A stretch of 34,110 bases of DNA from Nitrospira sp. (GCA_021323395.1 JAJONL010000012.1:1-34110), one strand, 5' to 3'; shown: positions 1-8,112, numbered from the stretch's first letter. Translations and numbers: made by a program. Notes: generated by a model from the letters alone, not told the origin.

Positions 1-88
1 ACGGTTCCGGTTTGTTCGAGCCTGCGGCCTCGCATCTACCAGCAGCTCCTTCGCCTCGCAACGAAGGATGACTCGGACAGGCTCCTAG
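1..88 (-). repeat. Partial copy of a dispersed structured repeat (MITE-like), cut by the window edge
   Basis: The reverse complement of 1-88 matches 15671-15758 at 82 of 88 positions by hand alignment. This is the end carrying the terminal inverted repeat (tip ctaggagcctgtccgag on the minus strand) and the internal hairpin ccttcg/cgaagg. The rest of the element lies left of the window. It ends 85 bp upstream of the tfoX-domain gene. No protein is encoded; short open frames across it are incidental. Confidence 0.8.
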
Positions 89-173
89 TCCGCGGTCGGC
101 CGTTGATTTGCGACGGCCGAGCAGGGAGAGGCCGGTTTGTTTGCTCGATCAGTTGGTACGGCAGGAGTATCCG

Positions 174-608
174 ATGGTGCGGGCTCGGCGCACGCGCAGC
201 GACAGTTTCAAGGACTTTGTGTGGGACCAGCTCAGCGCCTTACCGGATCTCACCGGCAAAGCCATGTTCGGCGGTTACGGTCTCTATCATCGAGGGAGAT
301 TTTTCGCCATCATCCATAAAGGCCGGCTCTTTTTTAAAACCCATGATCTCACGCGACCGCTCTATCGTTCACGCGGCATGCAACCCTTCCGGCCCAGGGC
401 GCGGCATGCGCTTGCGCGATATTACGAAGTGCCGTTGGATATTCTTGAGGATCCAAGGGACCTGACGACCTGGGCTCGCGAGGCCGCGATTCCGCCCAGC
501 GCCCAACTTCCGCTCCCATTCTCCGGACCGCAGGAGGACGGTTTCACCTACGCAGATCTTTCCGTCATGGCCCGCACCGGCGTCGTACCTTTCATAGGGC
601 CCGCATGA
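174..608 (+). CDS. TfoX N-terminal domain protein
   Basis: A 144-residue protein that is essentially one TfoX N-terminal domain. The segment MFGGYGLYHRGRFFAI at about residues 33-48, followed by a short beta-rich stretch (RLFFKTHD) and the tail YYEVPLDILEDPRDLTTW, is the family pattern. TfoX/Sxy is a competence coactivator in gamma-proteobacteria, but stand-alone N-terminal domain proteins are widespread and mostly of unknown role, so a competence function is not implied. The start ATG at 174 has AGGAG 6 nt upstream; an in-frame TTG at 108 lacks a comparable site and would add a basic non-conserved tail. The stop overlaps the next start by 4 bp (ATGA), so the two are translationally coupled. 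Confidence 0.85.
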   Translation: MVRARRTRSDSFKDFVWDQLSALPDLTGKAMFGGYGLYHRGRFFAIIHKGRLFFKTHDLTRPLYRSRGMQPFRPRARHALARYYEVPLDILEDPRDLTTWAREAAIPPSAQLPLPFSGPQEDGFTYADLSVMARTGVVPFIGPA

Positions 609-1177
609 ACCTGCAGCCACTCACCACTCCGTCAATGGTTTGGACCATCGGCCACTCGACTCGTCCGAGTGAAGAGTTTCTCTCATTGTTGACCGCGCAT
701 GGGATCAGGCAGCTGGTCGATGTGCGGCGTTACCCTGGCTCGCGCCGCTATCCACACTTTCACTCCGACGCACTGGCCCGCAGCCTCACCGAAGCGGGCC
801 TGGTTTATCGACACATGCCGAATTTGGGAGGGCGGCGAACGGCTCGATCGGATTCGCCTAATAAGGGATGGAAGAATGCCAGCTTTCGAGGGTATGCGGA
901 TTATATGCAGACGGAAGAATTTGAAGAAGCTCTTGAAGAGCTTGTCGCGCAAAGCGCAACCCTGCGGACGGTCATCATGTGCGCCGAAGCCCTTCCCTGG
1001 CGCTGCCATCGGTCACTCATTGCCGATAGGCTGCTGACCAAGGGGTGGGAGGTGCTGCACATCATGGGACCAGGGAAGGTTCAGGCGCATCGCCTCACGG
1101 CCTTTGCTGTTCAGCGCGAGGGTCGTCTATTCTATCCCGCCCCCGCGGACCAAGAAGCCCCGCCCCGCCTGTTCTGA
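605..1177 (+). CDS. DUF488 family protein
   Basis: A 190-residue DUF488 protein. It opens with the typical TIGHSTRPSEEFLSLL segment, then LVDVRRYPGSRRYPHF, and ends with the family cysteine motif CAEALPWRCHRSLIADRL at about residues 125-142, followed by a His-rich C-terminal strand. The biochemical role of DUF488 is not established; the conserved Cys and CHR motif suggest a catalytic or metal site. It overlaps the tfoX-domain gene by 4 bp, and the pairing of two small cytosolic proteins suggests co-expression. Length is normal for the family, and nothing looks broken. Confidence 0.88.
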   Translation: MNLQPLTTPSMVWTIGHSTRPSEEFLSLLTAHGIRQLVDVRRYPGSRRYPHFHSDALARSLTEAGLVYRHMPNLGGRRTARSDSPNKGWKNASFRGYADYMQTEEFEEALEELVAQSATLRTVIMCAEALPWRCHRSLIADRLLTKGWEVLHIMGPGKVQAHRLTAFAVQREGRLFYPAPADQEAPPRLF

Positions 1178-1228
1178 TCCTTGCCTCTTACATTGCAATC
1201 ACGCCCGCCACTCTACAGACTGACAGCC

Positions 1229-1603
1229 ATGTGGTACCGACTCGGCGCCGACCTCGTGCTGCTGCTCCACCTGGCCTTCGTGCTGTTCGTGGTAGCTGGT
1301 GGTCTGCTGGTGCTGAAATGGCCGCGCCTGGCCTGGCTACACCTGCCGGCGGTGGTCTGGGGCACCGTCGTCGAATTCACCGGTTGGATCTGTCCGCTCA
1401 CCCCGCTCGAAAATGCGTTGCGGGCCATGGCCGGCGCAGCGACGTACGACGCGGACTTCATCGAGCACTATATTCTGCCCCTGCTCTACCCGGCTGACAT
1501 CACCCGCGATAGTCAACTGATCCTGGGGATGATCGTGATCGGCGTGAACGTCGCGATCTATGGTTGGTTGAGGCAGCGGTCGCTGGCGAGAGAACAGCGA
1601 TGA
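1229..1603 (+). CDS. DUF2784 family integral membrane protein
   Basis: A 124-residue protein with three or four hydrophobic segments: about residues 5-28 (LVLLLHLAFVLFVVAGGLLVL), 33-52, and 98-116 (ILGMIVIGVNVAIYGWL). The motifs WGTVVEFTGWICPLTPLEN and YDADFIEHYILPLLYP are the signature of DUF2784, a small inner-membrane family of unknown function. ATG 1229 is chosen because MWYRLGADLVLLLHLAFV is the usual family beginning; the reading frame stays open upstream to 1181 but that part is not membrane-like. The Shine-Dalgarno is weak. It follows the DUF488 gene by 51 bp on the same strand and could be the third gene of that unit. Confidence 0.8.
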   Translation: MWYRLGADLVLLLHLAFVLFVVAGGLLVLKWPRLAWLHLPAVVWGTVVEFTGWICPLTPLENALRAMAGAATYDADFIEHYILPLLYPADITRDSQLILGMIVIGVNVAIYGWLRQRSLAREQR

Positions 1604-1808
1604 GCCAGGAACAGCGAGAGAATCAACGACATGATTCTCCCCAAGCATGACGAATGTTCACGACCTGCTACAGCGACATGTTCCACAGCACTTTTTTTTG
1701 CGACCAGCAATCCAGTCGGACTCCTCCATCCGTAACAACAGATAGAAGGCCGACTGAGATGAAGGATAACCGGCCATCCCCACTTACTTATCACCAGGAG
1801 GTCACATC

Positions 1809-2354
1809 ATGTCTCAACGAATGGGATCTTTCGTCATGATTCTCTGCTTCGCGCTGACCCTGTCAGCCTGTACCAGCATGGGCTCATCCGGCAGCACCAT
1901 GTCGACTCCCGAGAAATCGCTCTACGACCGGCTGGGCGGCAAGACGGCCATCACTGCCGTGGTGGACGATTTCGTCGGTCGGGTCGCGGCGGACAACCGC
2001 ATCAACGGCAAGTTTGCGAATGCGAATATCCCGCGCTTGAAATCCATGCTCGTCGATCAGATTTGCCAAGCCTCCGGCGGACCCTGCACCTACACCGGCC
2101 GAGACATGAAAAGCACGCATGCCGGCATGGGCATCAGCAGCAGCGAGTTCGATGCCTTGGTGGGAGACCTCGTCGCTACGTTGAACAAATTTAAAGTGCC
2201 GGAGCGTGAAAAGAATGAACTGCTCGGCGCGCTCGGCCCGATGAAGGGCGACATCGTGGAGAAACCGATGGCCTCGATGCCGAGCCTCAGCAGTACCGGC
2301 AGGACTCAAGCATTGTGGTCCGATCAGGATGAACGAGCTTCCCTCGCCTTCTAG
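1809..2354 (+). CDS. Lipoprotein with group 1 truncated haemoglobin domain
   Basis: A 181-residue protein. Residues 1-21 form a lipoprotein signal ending in the lipobox LSAC (Cys21), so the mature protein should be lipid-anchored facing the periplasm. From residue 39 (YDRLGGKTAITAVVDDF) it follows the group 1 truncated haemoglobin pattern, including GG at 90-91, YTGRDM and the proximal haem ligand His104 (STHAGMGIS). By eye alignment the distal positions Tyr-B10 and Gln-E7 of typical members are replaced by Val56 and about Leu81, which would give an apolar pocket. The start is secure: AGGAGGT lies 6 nt before ATG. It is a monocistronic gene followed by a strong hairpin. The family binds O2/NO; the exact role here is not known. 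Confidence 0.85.
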   Translation: MSQRMGSFVMILCFALTLSACTSMGSSGSTMSTPEKSLYDRLGGKTAITAVVDDFVGRVAADNRINGKFANANIPRLKSMLVDQICQASGGPCTYTGRDMKSTHAGMGISSSEFDALVGDLVATLNKFKVPEREKNELLGALGPMKGDIVEKPMASMPSLSSTGRTQALWSDQDERASLAF

Positions 2355-2361
2355 CACATCA

Positions 2362-2416
2362 GATTGCCGGCAGGGGTCTCGCTACTCCAGCGCCCTCTGC
2401 CGGCGATCTTTGTGTC
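2362..2416 (+). terminator. Probable intrinsic terminator of the truncated haemoglobin gene
   Basis: A 12-bp stem, GATTGCCGGCAG (2362-2373) with CTGCCGGCGATC (2397-2408), has one G-T pair, encloses a 23-nt loop and is followed by TTTGTGT. It begins 8 nt after the stop codon of the haemoglobin gene. The T-tract is interrupted, so efficiency is uncertain. Confidence 0.6.
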
Positions 2417-2561
2417 AGGCCGATTGACTCTCGATGAGATTGCCGCCAGACTTGAATGGTCCGTCAAAACGGTCAGCACACAGCTTCGAGCCGGCATGGT
2501 GAACCTTCGTGGGCGGGCCGAGTCCGGGGCGTTGCATGACCTACTATGGACGGATCGCGGA
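2409..2561 (+). pseudogene. Remnant of a LuxR/NarL-type helix-turn-helix domain
   Basis: Translation in the frame starting at 2409 gives FVSGRLTLDEIAARLEW followed by SVKTVSTQLRAGMVNLRGRAESGALHDLLW. This resembles the C-terminal DNA-binding domain of NarL/LuxR response regulators (pattern SG-T--EIA-RL-LSVKTVST--A-I--KL-L-S-AEL). No receiver domain precedes it, the recognition-helix region carries non-standard residues, and the frame begins inside the terminator hairpin of the previous gene without a ribosome binding site. It therefore looks like a decayed 3' end of a regulator gene. Alternative: chance similarity in a short open frame. Confidence 0.45.
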
Positions 2562-2651
2562 TGTCTGTGTATCACGTTCGCACGATCTCCGAGGTCATCG
2601 ACTGACAGCCCGTGAACAGGAGCCTCTTTTCACTCTTCAACCTGTTGCGCC

Positions 2652-3998
2652 ATGACGAATCCTTCCCATCCTTCCTCCCCCACTATCCAGAACCTGTCAA
2701 CCTATCCATTGGTGCAGGCGTTGCTTGATCGCCGCTCGCGCCGCTTTGCGAAAGGCATGCGCCTGAGCGGAGGGCCACTGACATTTACGAGTGCGCAGAA
2801 GCCGCAGCCCTTGAACCTGGAAGAAGAAGCCGCCTTAGCCTTCGCCGCCTGTGGCGTCACAGGGTACGGCTTGGCGGACCTCCCCTTTCAAAACGGCGAT
2901 GTTCCGGAGTCGGGCGGCGGCAATATCCTGATCCACTTCATCGGACGGACCGTCGCCAGCGGCGATGCCGTCCACGCCGTGGCCCTGTTCGTGCTGAATG
3001 ATGCCGGGGTCTGGTTGTTGAAGCGCCCACAGGACTATCCGCGCCACGAGATCCCATCGTTGGTCGAGGCGGCGCGGACCCGCGAGTTTGCAGCGCTGTA
3101 TGAGAAGAGCCGCGTGCGGATTTCTGACCGGAGGCTGGATATCCCCCGCACCCTGCCTTACGTGCCACCCTTCAACAAATGGTCGGCCAACCAACCAGGC
3201 ACCACCTACTTTCTGCCGATCAACGAGCTGACGGCGCTCTATATCAATATTTTGTTGTCTGCCTTCAGCGAAGACTTTGGGTACTTCGTCCTGGATGACC
3301 GAGGTGGGTTTCAGCCGGCCGGGATCGCACGCTTCGCCCACAGTCGCGGCGGGCAATTGCACGACGATCCGACTGAAGGACGGGTGGCCACGATCACCTT
3401 CATGGAAACGTGGCTGTATGAGTTCACCTCGTTCGAGCAGGGGCAAATGTTGCAGAACCTTGCCTTGATGGCCGAAGCCTTGGGAGTCGGCGGTTTTCCC
3501 CACTTCGCCGCCCACCCCTTCGGATGGATGCAGGCCCTGAACTTTCGCATGGAGCAGGTGCCGTTTTCTCACAGTATCGGCGCAGGCCCGGTGAAAACGT
3601 GGCTGCTGAACCTGCTTGGGAAAAACCAGCTGATCCCGACCGCAATCGGGCTGGAGCGCAACGGCGTGGTACTGCTCAAGCCCTTTTGCCCGCCGTACTA
3701 TCGAAACATGAGAGAAGCCGTGCTGGCCTTTGTGAACTATAAATATGGTGCGGGGCAAGGCACGTTACGCGACGGAGGAGCAGCCACCGCCTGGAAGGAC
3801 GGAGCCACCGTGCAGGCGGGCATCCCTCAATATTCCGATCACGCCATCGAGACCACCATTGCCTATTGCGACTATGTCTATCGGCGCTACGGCCGCTTTC
3901 CTGCCAACAGCGGGCCGTTCCGAACCCTGCTGGCCTATCAGGCTCACCAACTCGATCGCGAGTTCTATGCAACTTTCTACAAGCGCGAACTGACTTAG
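2652..3998 (+). CDS. Conserved hypothetical protein, possibly nitroreductase-fold
   Basis: A 448-residue cytosolic protein with no signal peptide or membrane span. I do not recognise it firmly. Two segments recall flavin nitroreductases of the SagB/ThcOx type: an N-terminal RRSRRFAKGMRLSGG followed by PLNLEEEAALAFAACGVTGYG (about residues 27-75), and a mid-protein helix GQMLQNLALMAEALGVGGFP (about 265-284) like the helix that packs on FMN. The rest is rich in aromatic residues and includes IDARL-type strands not typical of small nitroreductases. The start ATG 2652 follows a 297-bp gap from the haemoglobin gene without a clear Shine-Dalgarno. No partner gene is adjacent. An FMN-dependent role is an inference only. 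Confidence 0.75.
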   Translation: MTNPSHPSSPTIQNLSTYPLVQALLDRRSRRFAKGMRLSGGPLTFTSAQKPQPLNLEEEAALAFAACGVTGYGLADLPFQNGDVPESGGGNILIHFIGRTVASGDAVHAVALFVLNDAGVWLLKRPQDYPRHEIPSLVEAARTREFAALYEKSRVRISDRRLDIPRTLPYVPPFNKWSANQPGTTYFLPINELTALYINILLSAFSEDFGYFVLDDRGGFQPAGIARFAHSRGGQLHDDPTEGRVATITFMETWLYEFTSFEQGQMLQNLALMAEALGVGGFPHFAAHPFGWMQALNFRMEQVPFSHSIGAGPVKTWLLNLLGKNQLIPTAIGLERNGVVLLKPFCPPYYRNMREAVLAFVNYKYGAGQGTLRDGGAATAWKDGATVQAGIPQYSDHAIETTIAYCDYVYRRYGRFPANSGPFRTLLAYQAHQLDREFYATFYKRELT

Positions 3999-4126
3999 TA
4001 TTGCGCCCTAAAATTCGTTGATGAACCGGGGCCCCGGAGCGAGCGACCGCCGCCCCCCCTTTTGAAAATACCAGTAATCCGGTGTAGCTCCTGCGCAAGC
4101 AGAAAGTCTCCCGCTTGTGCTGCGTC

Positions 4127-4393
4127 ATGCGCAGGAACGCCTCGTCTCGTCGCAGGTCGGGGGACCGTCCCCCTTCGGAACAGGAGACGATCCTCCTAAC
4201 ACCTCGCCCCGAACTGTACCCTCTCCTCTCCGCCTTTTACGCCCTATCCGTGAATGACGTGTATATGATGGCTCCGAAAGAATCCGACATTCGCGGATAC
4301 GACCATTACCGGCAGCAGCGGCTTCTCCACTGTCTCTGGAACCGGTATCACAACACGCTGACGGCGCAGGTGCAGGGGACGCTTCACGTGTAA
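4127..4393 (+). CDS. Doubtful small hypothetical protein
   Basis: An open frame of 88 codons from ATG 4127, or 42 codons from ATG 4268. The downstream half (YPLLSAFYALSVNDVYMM, then GYDHYRQQRLLHCLWNRYHN) has a protein-like composition, whereas the first 25 codons are Arg/Ser-rich and overlap an inverted repeat. No Shine-Dalgarno is seen at either start and no family is recognised. It may be a short real gene beginning near 4268 or simply chance. Confidence 0.22.
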   Translation: MRRNASSRRRSGDRPPSEQETILLTPRPELYPLLSAFYALSVNDVYMMAPKESDIRGYDHYRQQRLLHCLWNRYHNTLTAQVQGTLHV

Positions 4394-4461
4394 GATATGG
4401 GAAGGGACCTGGACAGAGAGAGAAGACCCGGAGCGGCGCCAACCCGCCGCACATCTGGTTA

Positions 4462-4489
4462 TTGACCTTCCTCCCATTCTCTTGATAGA
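4462..4489 (+). promoter_or_regulatory. Weak sigma70-like promoter candidate for arsM-arsS
   Basis: TTGACC (4462-4467), a 16-bp spacer and GATAGA (4484-4489) lie 40 bp before the arsM start. The -35 match is good and the -10 poor. No ArsR-type dyad is visible next to it. Confidence 0.3.
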
Positions 4490-4528
4490 TGAAGTCGATC
4501 ACATCCTCCATCCGACTTTGAGGAATCT

Positions 4529-5716
4529 ATGGCCATCGACGACATTACGCAGAAAGTCAGCGACCGATATGCCAGGGCAGCGGCGACGGGCGAACAAATG
4601 TGCTGTCCAACCGGATACGACTTTGCGGACCTCAAATCCTTTGTCCCCGAAGAAGTCCTGACCATCTCCTATGGCTGCGGGACTCCCGCCGGACTGAACA
4701 CCGTTCAGCCTGGCGAAACCGTACTGGACATCGGCTCCGGCGGCGGCATTGATTGTTTTGAAGCCGCTCGCCGGATCGGTCCGACCGGCAAGGTCATCGG
4801 GATCGACATGACCGACAAGATGCTGGAAATTGCCAGTCGCAATGCGCCTATCGTCGCCGCGAACTTGGGCTATGCGGCCTCGAATATCGAGTTCCGCAAA
4901 GGCCTGGCCGATGCCATGCCGGTCGAAGATGCGAGCGTCGATCTGATCATTTCCAATTGTGTGATCAATCTGGCGCCCGACAAACGGAAGGTCTTCCGTG
5001 ACATGTTTCGCGTGTTAAAGCCGGGTGGGCGATTTACCATTTCGGACATTGTGGCCGATCAGGTCGTTCCGCAATATTTGGTTCATGATTCGGCGAAGTG
5101 GGGGGACTGCCTGTCCGGCGCCTTGCAGGTACAGGACTACATCGGCGGCATGGTGGACGCCGGCTTTCACGCTGTGCATCACATGAAGTCCGCGGCCTGG
5201 CAATCAATCGATGGCATTCATTTTCTGTCGGTCACCCTCACGGGGTATAAATTCACTCCCGTCACCGACGATGCGGTCCCTCTGTATGCCACGCTGCGAG
5301 GACCCTTTTCCACGGCGACCGATGAGCTCGGTCAGCAATACCGACGGGGCCTGCCGCAATCCATCGATGCCCGCACGGCGCAACTGCTGCAAAGCCCGCC
5401 GCTCCAGTCGTTATTCGTCATCGCTCCCGCGCCTGCCTTCCTCGACGCGACAGACCCGCGCTGGTGCGCCGTGCTTCCGGAGTCAACGCCCTGTCTGTGG
5501 GAGGGCGACTATGCGATTCTCACCGGCCCACTCATCACTGCGGAGGATGATGATCATCACCAGTACTACCGCGGCGTGCCGCTCGAAATCTGTTCGAAAA
5601 CCAGTCGCGTCCTGACACAGGACGTCTATCGCCCCCACTTCACCATCTACAACCGGGCTTCGACAGCTGTAGAGGGCACCGAGGTGAGCTGTAGCCTGAC
5701 CGGCGGCTGTTGCTGA
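4529..5716 (+). CDS. arsM: Arsenite methyltransferase, arsenosugar-type ArsM with duplicated C-terminal module
   Basis: A 395-residue SAM-dependent methyltransferase. The SAM-binding motif [10 protein letters not shown] is at 66-75. The arsenic-binding thiols expected of ArsM are present: CC at 25-26, Cys50 (SYGCGTP), Cys144 (ISNCVINL) and Cys194 (GDCLSGAL). The family transfers methyl groups from SAM to trivalent arsenic, giving mono- and dimethylated species. The catalytic domain ends near residue 240. Residues 253-302 and 328-378 are an internal repeat (YATLRGP...QQYRRGLP and YAILTGP...HQYYRGVP), ending with a Cys-rich CSLTGGCC tail. GAGGA lies 4 nt before ATG. ArsS follows 34 bp downstream, which marks this as the ArsM that supplies dimethylarsenic for arsenosugar synthesis. 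No arsR, arsC or efflux gene is adjacent. Confidence 0.9.
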   Translation: MAIDDITQKVSDRYARAAATGEQMCCPTGYDFADLKSFVPEEVLTISYGCGTPAGLNTVQPGETVLDIGSGGGIDCFEAARRIGPTGKVIGIDMTDKMLEIASRNAPIVAANLGYAASNIEFRKGLADAMPVEDASVDLIISNCVINLAPDKRKVFRDMFRVLKPGGRFTISDIVADQVVPQYLVHDSAKWGDCLSGALQVQDYIGGMVDAGFHAVHHMKSAAWQSIDGIHFLSVTLTGYKFTPVTDDAVPLYATLRGPFSTATDELGQQYRRGLPQSIDARTAQLLQSPPLQSLFVIAPAPAFLDATDPRWCAVLPESTPCLWEGDYAILTGPLITAEDDDHHQYYRGVPLEICSKTSRVLTQDVYRPHFTIYNRASTAVEGTEVSCSLTGGCC

Positions 5717-5750
5717 GCGCCGATACGGCGATGAAGAAGGGATCGATCCG

Positions 5751-6788
5751 ATGGGTCTAAGCCTGCTCGCTCGACGGGATCCGCTCGCTTCTGCAACGGA
5801 ACAAGTGCGTCTGTTGTCAGAGACAACGACCTGTCCGCCATTCGAGACAGCGCTCGCTCACTCGGGGCTCTTTCCTTTGGAGGCAACCGGTATCACGACG
5901 CTGCAACTCAATGTCGGAAAGCTCTGCAATCAAACCTGTCGGCATTGTCATGTGGACGCCGGGCCGGATCGAACCGAAGTCATGTCGAAAGAGACGATGA
6001 ACCTCTGCCTCCAGGCCCTGGCTCGCACCGATATTCCCACGGTGGACATCACGGGCGGCGCCCCGGAGCTCAATCCTCACTTTCGGTGGATCGTGGAAGA
6101 GGCCAGATCGTTAGGCCGCCAGGTGCGGGATCGGTGCAACCTGTCGGTGCTTCTTCTCCCTTCACAAGCCGATCTCGGCGAGTTTCTGGCGCAGCACCGC
6201 GTGGAGGTCATCGCCTCGCTGCCTTCCTATCAAGCCTCTCAGACCGATGCTCAGCGTGGCGAGGGAGTGTTCAACAAATCGATGGAGGCTCTTCGGCAGT
6301 TGAACGGGCTAGGCTACGGTAAGGAGGGCACCGGACTCACGTTGAATCTGGTGTACAACCCGGTCGGCGCGTTTCTGCCGCCGAAACAAGCAGGAATCGA
6401 GGCGCAGTTCAGAAAGGAGCTGGCGGCCCGGCATGGAGTGAGCTTCACGCACCTCTATACCATCACCAACATGCCCATCAGCCGGTTCCTGGAATTCCTG
6501 ATGGAGAGCGGGAATTATGAAGGTTACATGGGACGGCTTGCGGCTGCCTTCAACCCTGCGGCCGCGGCAGGTGTCATGTGTCGCTACACCCTATCAGTAG
6601 GATGGGACGGCACCCTGTACGATTGCGACTTCAATCAGATGCTGGAGCTGCCGGTTTCGCAAGGGACGCCTCGGCACATTCGAGATTTCGATCCGGCACA
6701 ATTACACCAGCGCCGGATCATGACGGGAAACCATTGTTATGGCTGCACGGCGGGGTCCGGCTCATCCTGTGGCGGCACCGTGACCTAG
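5751..6788 (+). CDS. arsS: Arsenosugar biosynthesis radical SAM protein ArsS
   Basis: A 345-residue radical SAM enzyme. The [4Fe-4S] motif CNQTCRHC is at 59-66 and is followed by HVDAGPDR. A glycine-rich strand, VDITGGAPELNP, lies near residues 98-109. The C-terminal third has the DUF3641 features of ArsS (YTITNMPISRF, GWDGTLYDCDFNQML) and ends in a second cysteine cluster, CYGCTAGSGSSC, a likely auxiliary cluster or substrate site. The family joins dimethylated arsenic to a 5'-deoxyadenosyl group to form an arsenosugar precursor. It is co-oriented with arsM, 34 bp apart, so they probably form one operon. The start ATG 5751 has a GAAGGGA stretch about 10 nt upstream. It converges on the oxidoreductase gene without a clear terminator. 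Confidence 0.9.
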   Translation: MGLSLLARRDPLASATEQVRLLSETTTCPPFETALAHSGLFPLEATGITTLQLNVGKLCNQTCRHCHVDAGPDRTEVMSKETMNLCLQALARTDIPTVDITGGAPELNPHFRWIVEEARSLGRQVRDRCNLSVLLLPSQADLGEFLAQHRVEVIASLPSYQASQTDAQRGEGVFNKSMEALRQLNGLGYGKEGTGLTLNLVYNPVGAFLPPKQAGIEAQFRKELAARHGVSFTHLYTITNMPISRFLEFLMESGNYEGYMGRLAAAFNPAAAAGVMCRYTLSVGWDGTLYDCDFNQMLELPVSQGTPRHIRDFDPAQLHQRRIMTGNHCYGCTAGSGSSCGGTVT

Positions 6789-6867
6789 CTGGTTGCCGGA
6801 GACCGAATAGGTTTTACACTTGGCTTCAGCCTGGGGAGCGGATCTCCGTTGGACGTGAGCGAGTGAG

Positions 6868-8028
6868 TTAGAGTGATGGGGATTTCACCTTCACGAGTTT
6901 GGGTTTCGAAACGGGCGGCCGCCGCACCACCTGCTTCATGGCGGGCCACTGTTGTTTCTCCACCTGTTGCAGGGCGACCGGTTTGCCCTTCTCCGCCGAG
7001 CGGTACAGGGCCTGCACGATCTGGATGTCGATGAGACCCTCCAAGCCGGAAGGTTCCGGCTCTGTATTTTTCAGAATACAATTTGAGAAATACACGAGTT
7101 CGGGGGCGAATTGATCGCGCGGAGGGAATTCACGGATTTTCGTTTTCCCATTGAGGGAGATCTGTTGCTTGAGACGGCCCACATATTCGTAGGCGGGATC
7201 CACGCGAACCAGACCCCTAGTTCCCACGAGGTCGTATGCGGACACATCGGCTGCGCCGAAGCTACAGACAAAACTCGCCAGGCGGTCACCTGGAAAATGT
7301 AACAGCGCCGCCGCCATTTCATCGACTTCTTTAAAACGACGGTTCTCACCCTGCACCGTAAATGCGCTGACCGCGGTGGGATTGTCACGAAAGAGATAGC
7401 GGGCGGCATTGATGCAATAGACCCCAATGTCATAAAGGGTGCCTCCACCGAACTCCTTCTGCAGTCGAATGTCCCCTTCTCGAACCTGCATTGTAAATAC
7501 GGAACTGAATAATCGCAGGTTGCCGAGCTTGCCGGAGCGGGCCAACTGGACGGTATTCATGTTGGCCTCTTCCAGGTGGAGGCGGTAGGCCACCATGAGT
7601 TTCACCTGCGCCTTCTCGGCGGCGTCGATCATGCGACGGCATTCTTGTTCGGTGACCGCCATGGGCTTTTCGCACAACACATGGATGCCGGCTTGCGCCG
7701 CCCGCACGGCGTAGTCGCAATGAAGATGGTTGGGAAGGGCGATGTAGACGGCATCGATCCGTCCATCACGCAAACATTGATCGTATTCCTTGTACGTATA
7801 GGTATGGGGGATGCGATATTTCTTGCTGATTTGTCGCAGCTTCACCGGATCATCGGACACGAGAGCCGTCACGTCAGAATTGGATCGGGCGTGGGCGAAC
7901 GCCGGCAATACCGCGACCTGAGCGATATGCCCCAAGCCCACGACGGCGTAACGAATGCGTCTGGCCGGTCGGCGATTCGATGAGCGCAGCCGCGTCGGAG
8001 ATTTTATAGAGACCGTTCGTCGCGGCAA
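6868..8028 (-). CDS. Gfo/Idh/MocA family NAD(P)-dependent oxidoreductase
   Basis: A 386-residue protein. The Rossmann motif AVVGLGHIAQ lies at about 28-37, the family signature CEKPMAVT with the catalytic Lys at about 119-126, and the substrate-side motif GGTLYDIGVYCINAARYLF near 213-231. Family members oxidise or reduce sugars, inositols or related polyols using bound NAD(P). The start is taken as TTG at 8028 because GGAGGGAGGG sits 5 nt upstream of it; a longer frame to 8142 would add a tail read from sequence with tRNA-like bases and no ribosome binding site. The C-terminus is basic (KPKLVKVKSPSL), which is unusual. It converges on arsS and precedes no gene of known sugar metabolism, so the substrate is unknown. 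A link to arsenosugar processing is possible but unproven. Confidence 0.82.
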   Translation of the reverse strand: MPRRTVSIKSPTRLRSSNRRPARRIRYAVVGLGHIAQVAVLPAFAHARSNSDVTALVSDDPVKLRQISKKYRIPHTYTYKEYDQCLRDGRIDAVYIALPNHLHCDYAVRAAQAGIHVLCEKPMAVTEQECRRMIDAAEKAQVKLMVAYRLHLEEANMNTVQLARSGKLGNLRLFSSVFTMQVREGDIRLQKEFGGGTLYDIGVYCINAARYLFRDNPTAVSAFTVQGENRRFKEVDEMAAALLHFPGDRLASFVCSFGAADVSAYDLVGTRGLVRVDPAYEYVGRLKQQISLNGKTKIREFPPRDQFAPELVYFSNCILKNTEPEPSGLEGLIDIQIVQALYRSAEKGKPVALQQVEKQQWPAMKQVVRRPPVSKPKLVKVKSPSL

Positions 8029-8112
8029 GACTTCCCTCCCTCCATAGCAGAGTAACGAATAGGAGCCGAAGACGCAGCTGGTAGTTTCCCTGGTGGTTAC
8101 GGACAGAGGAAG

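Larger units (their letters stand above)
3999..4528. other. 530-bp mostly non-coding spacer
   Basis: Between the nitroreductase-like gene and arsM. It holds a perfect 9-bp inverted repeat, tcctgcgca (4089-4097) and tgcgcagga (4128-4136), whose inner bases (agca/tgct) extend the stem; no T-run follows, so it is not an ordinary terminator. It also holds one doubtful short reading frame and a weak promoter candidate for arsM. Nothing else is recognisable. Confidence 0.6.

Noticed and set aside
2835-3758. 307-codon minus-strand frame antisense to the nitroreductase-like gene
   Set aside because: Low-complexity His/Arg/Gly-rich translation typical of antisense frames in GC-rich genes; the plus-strand protein has a better composition and start context.
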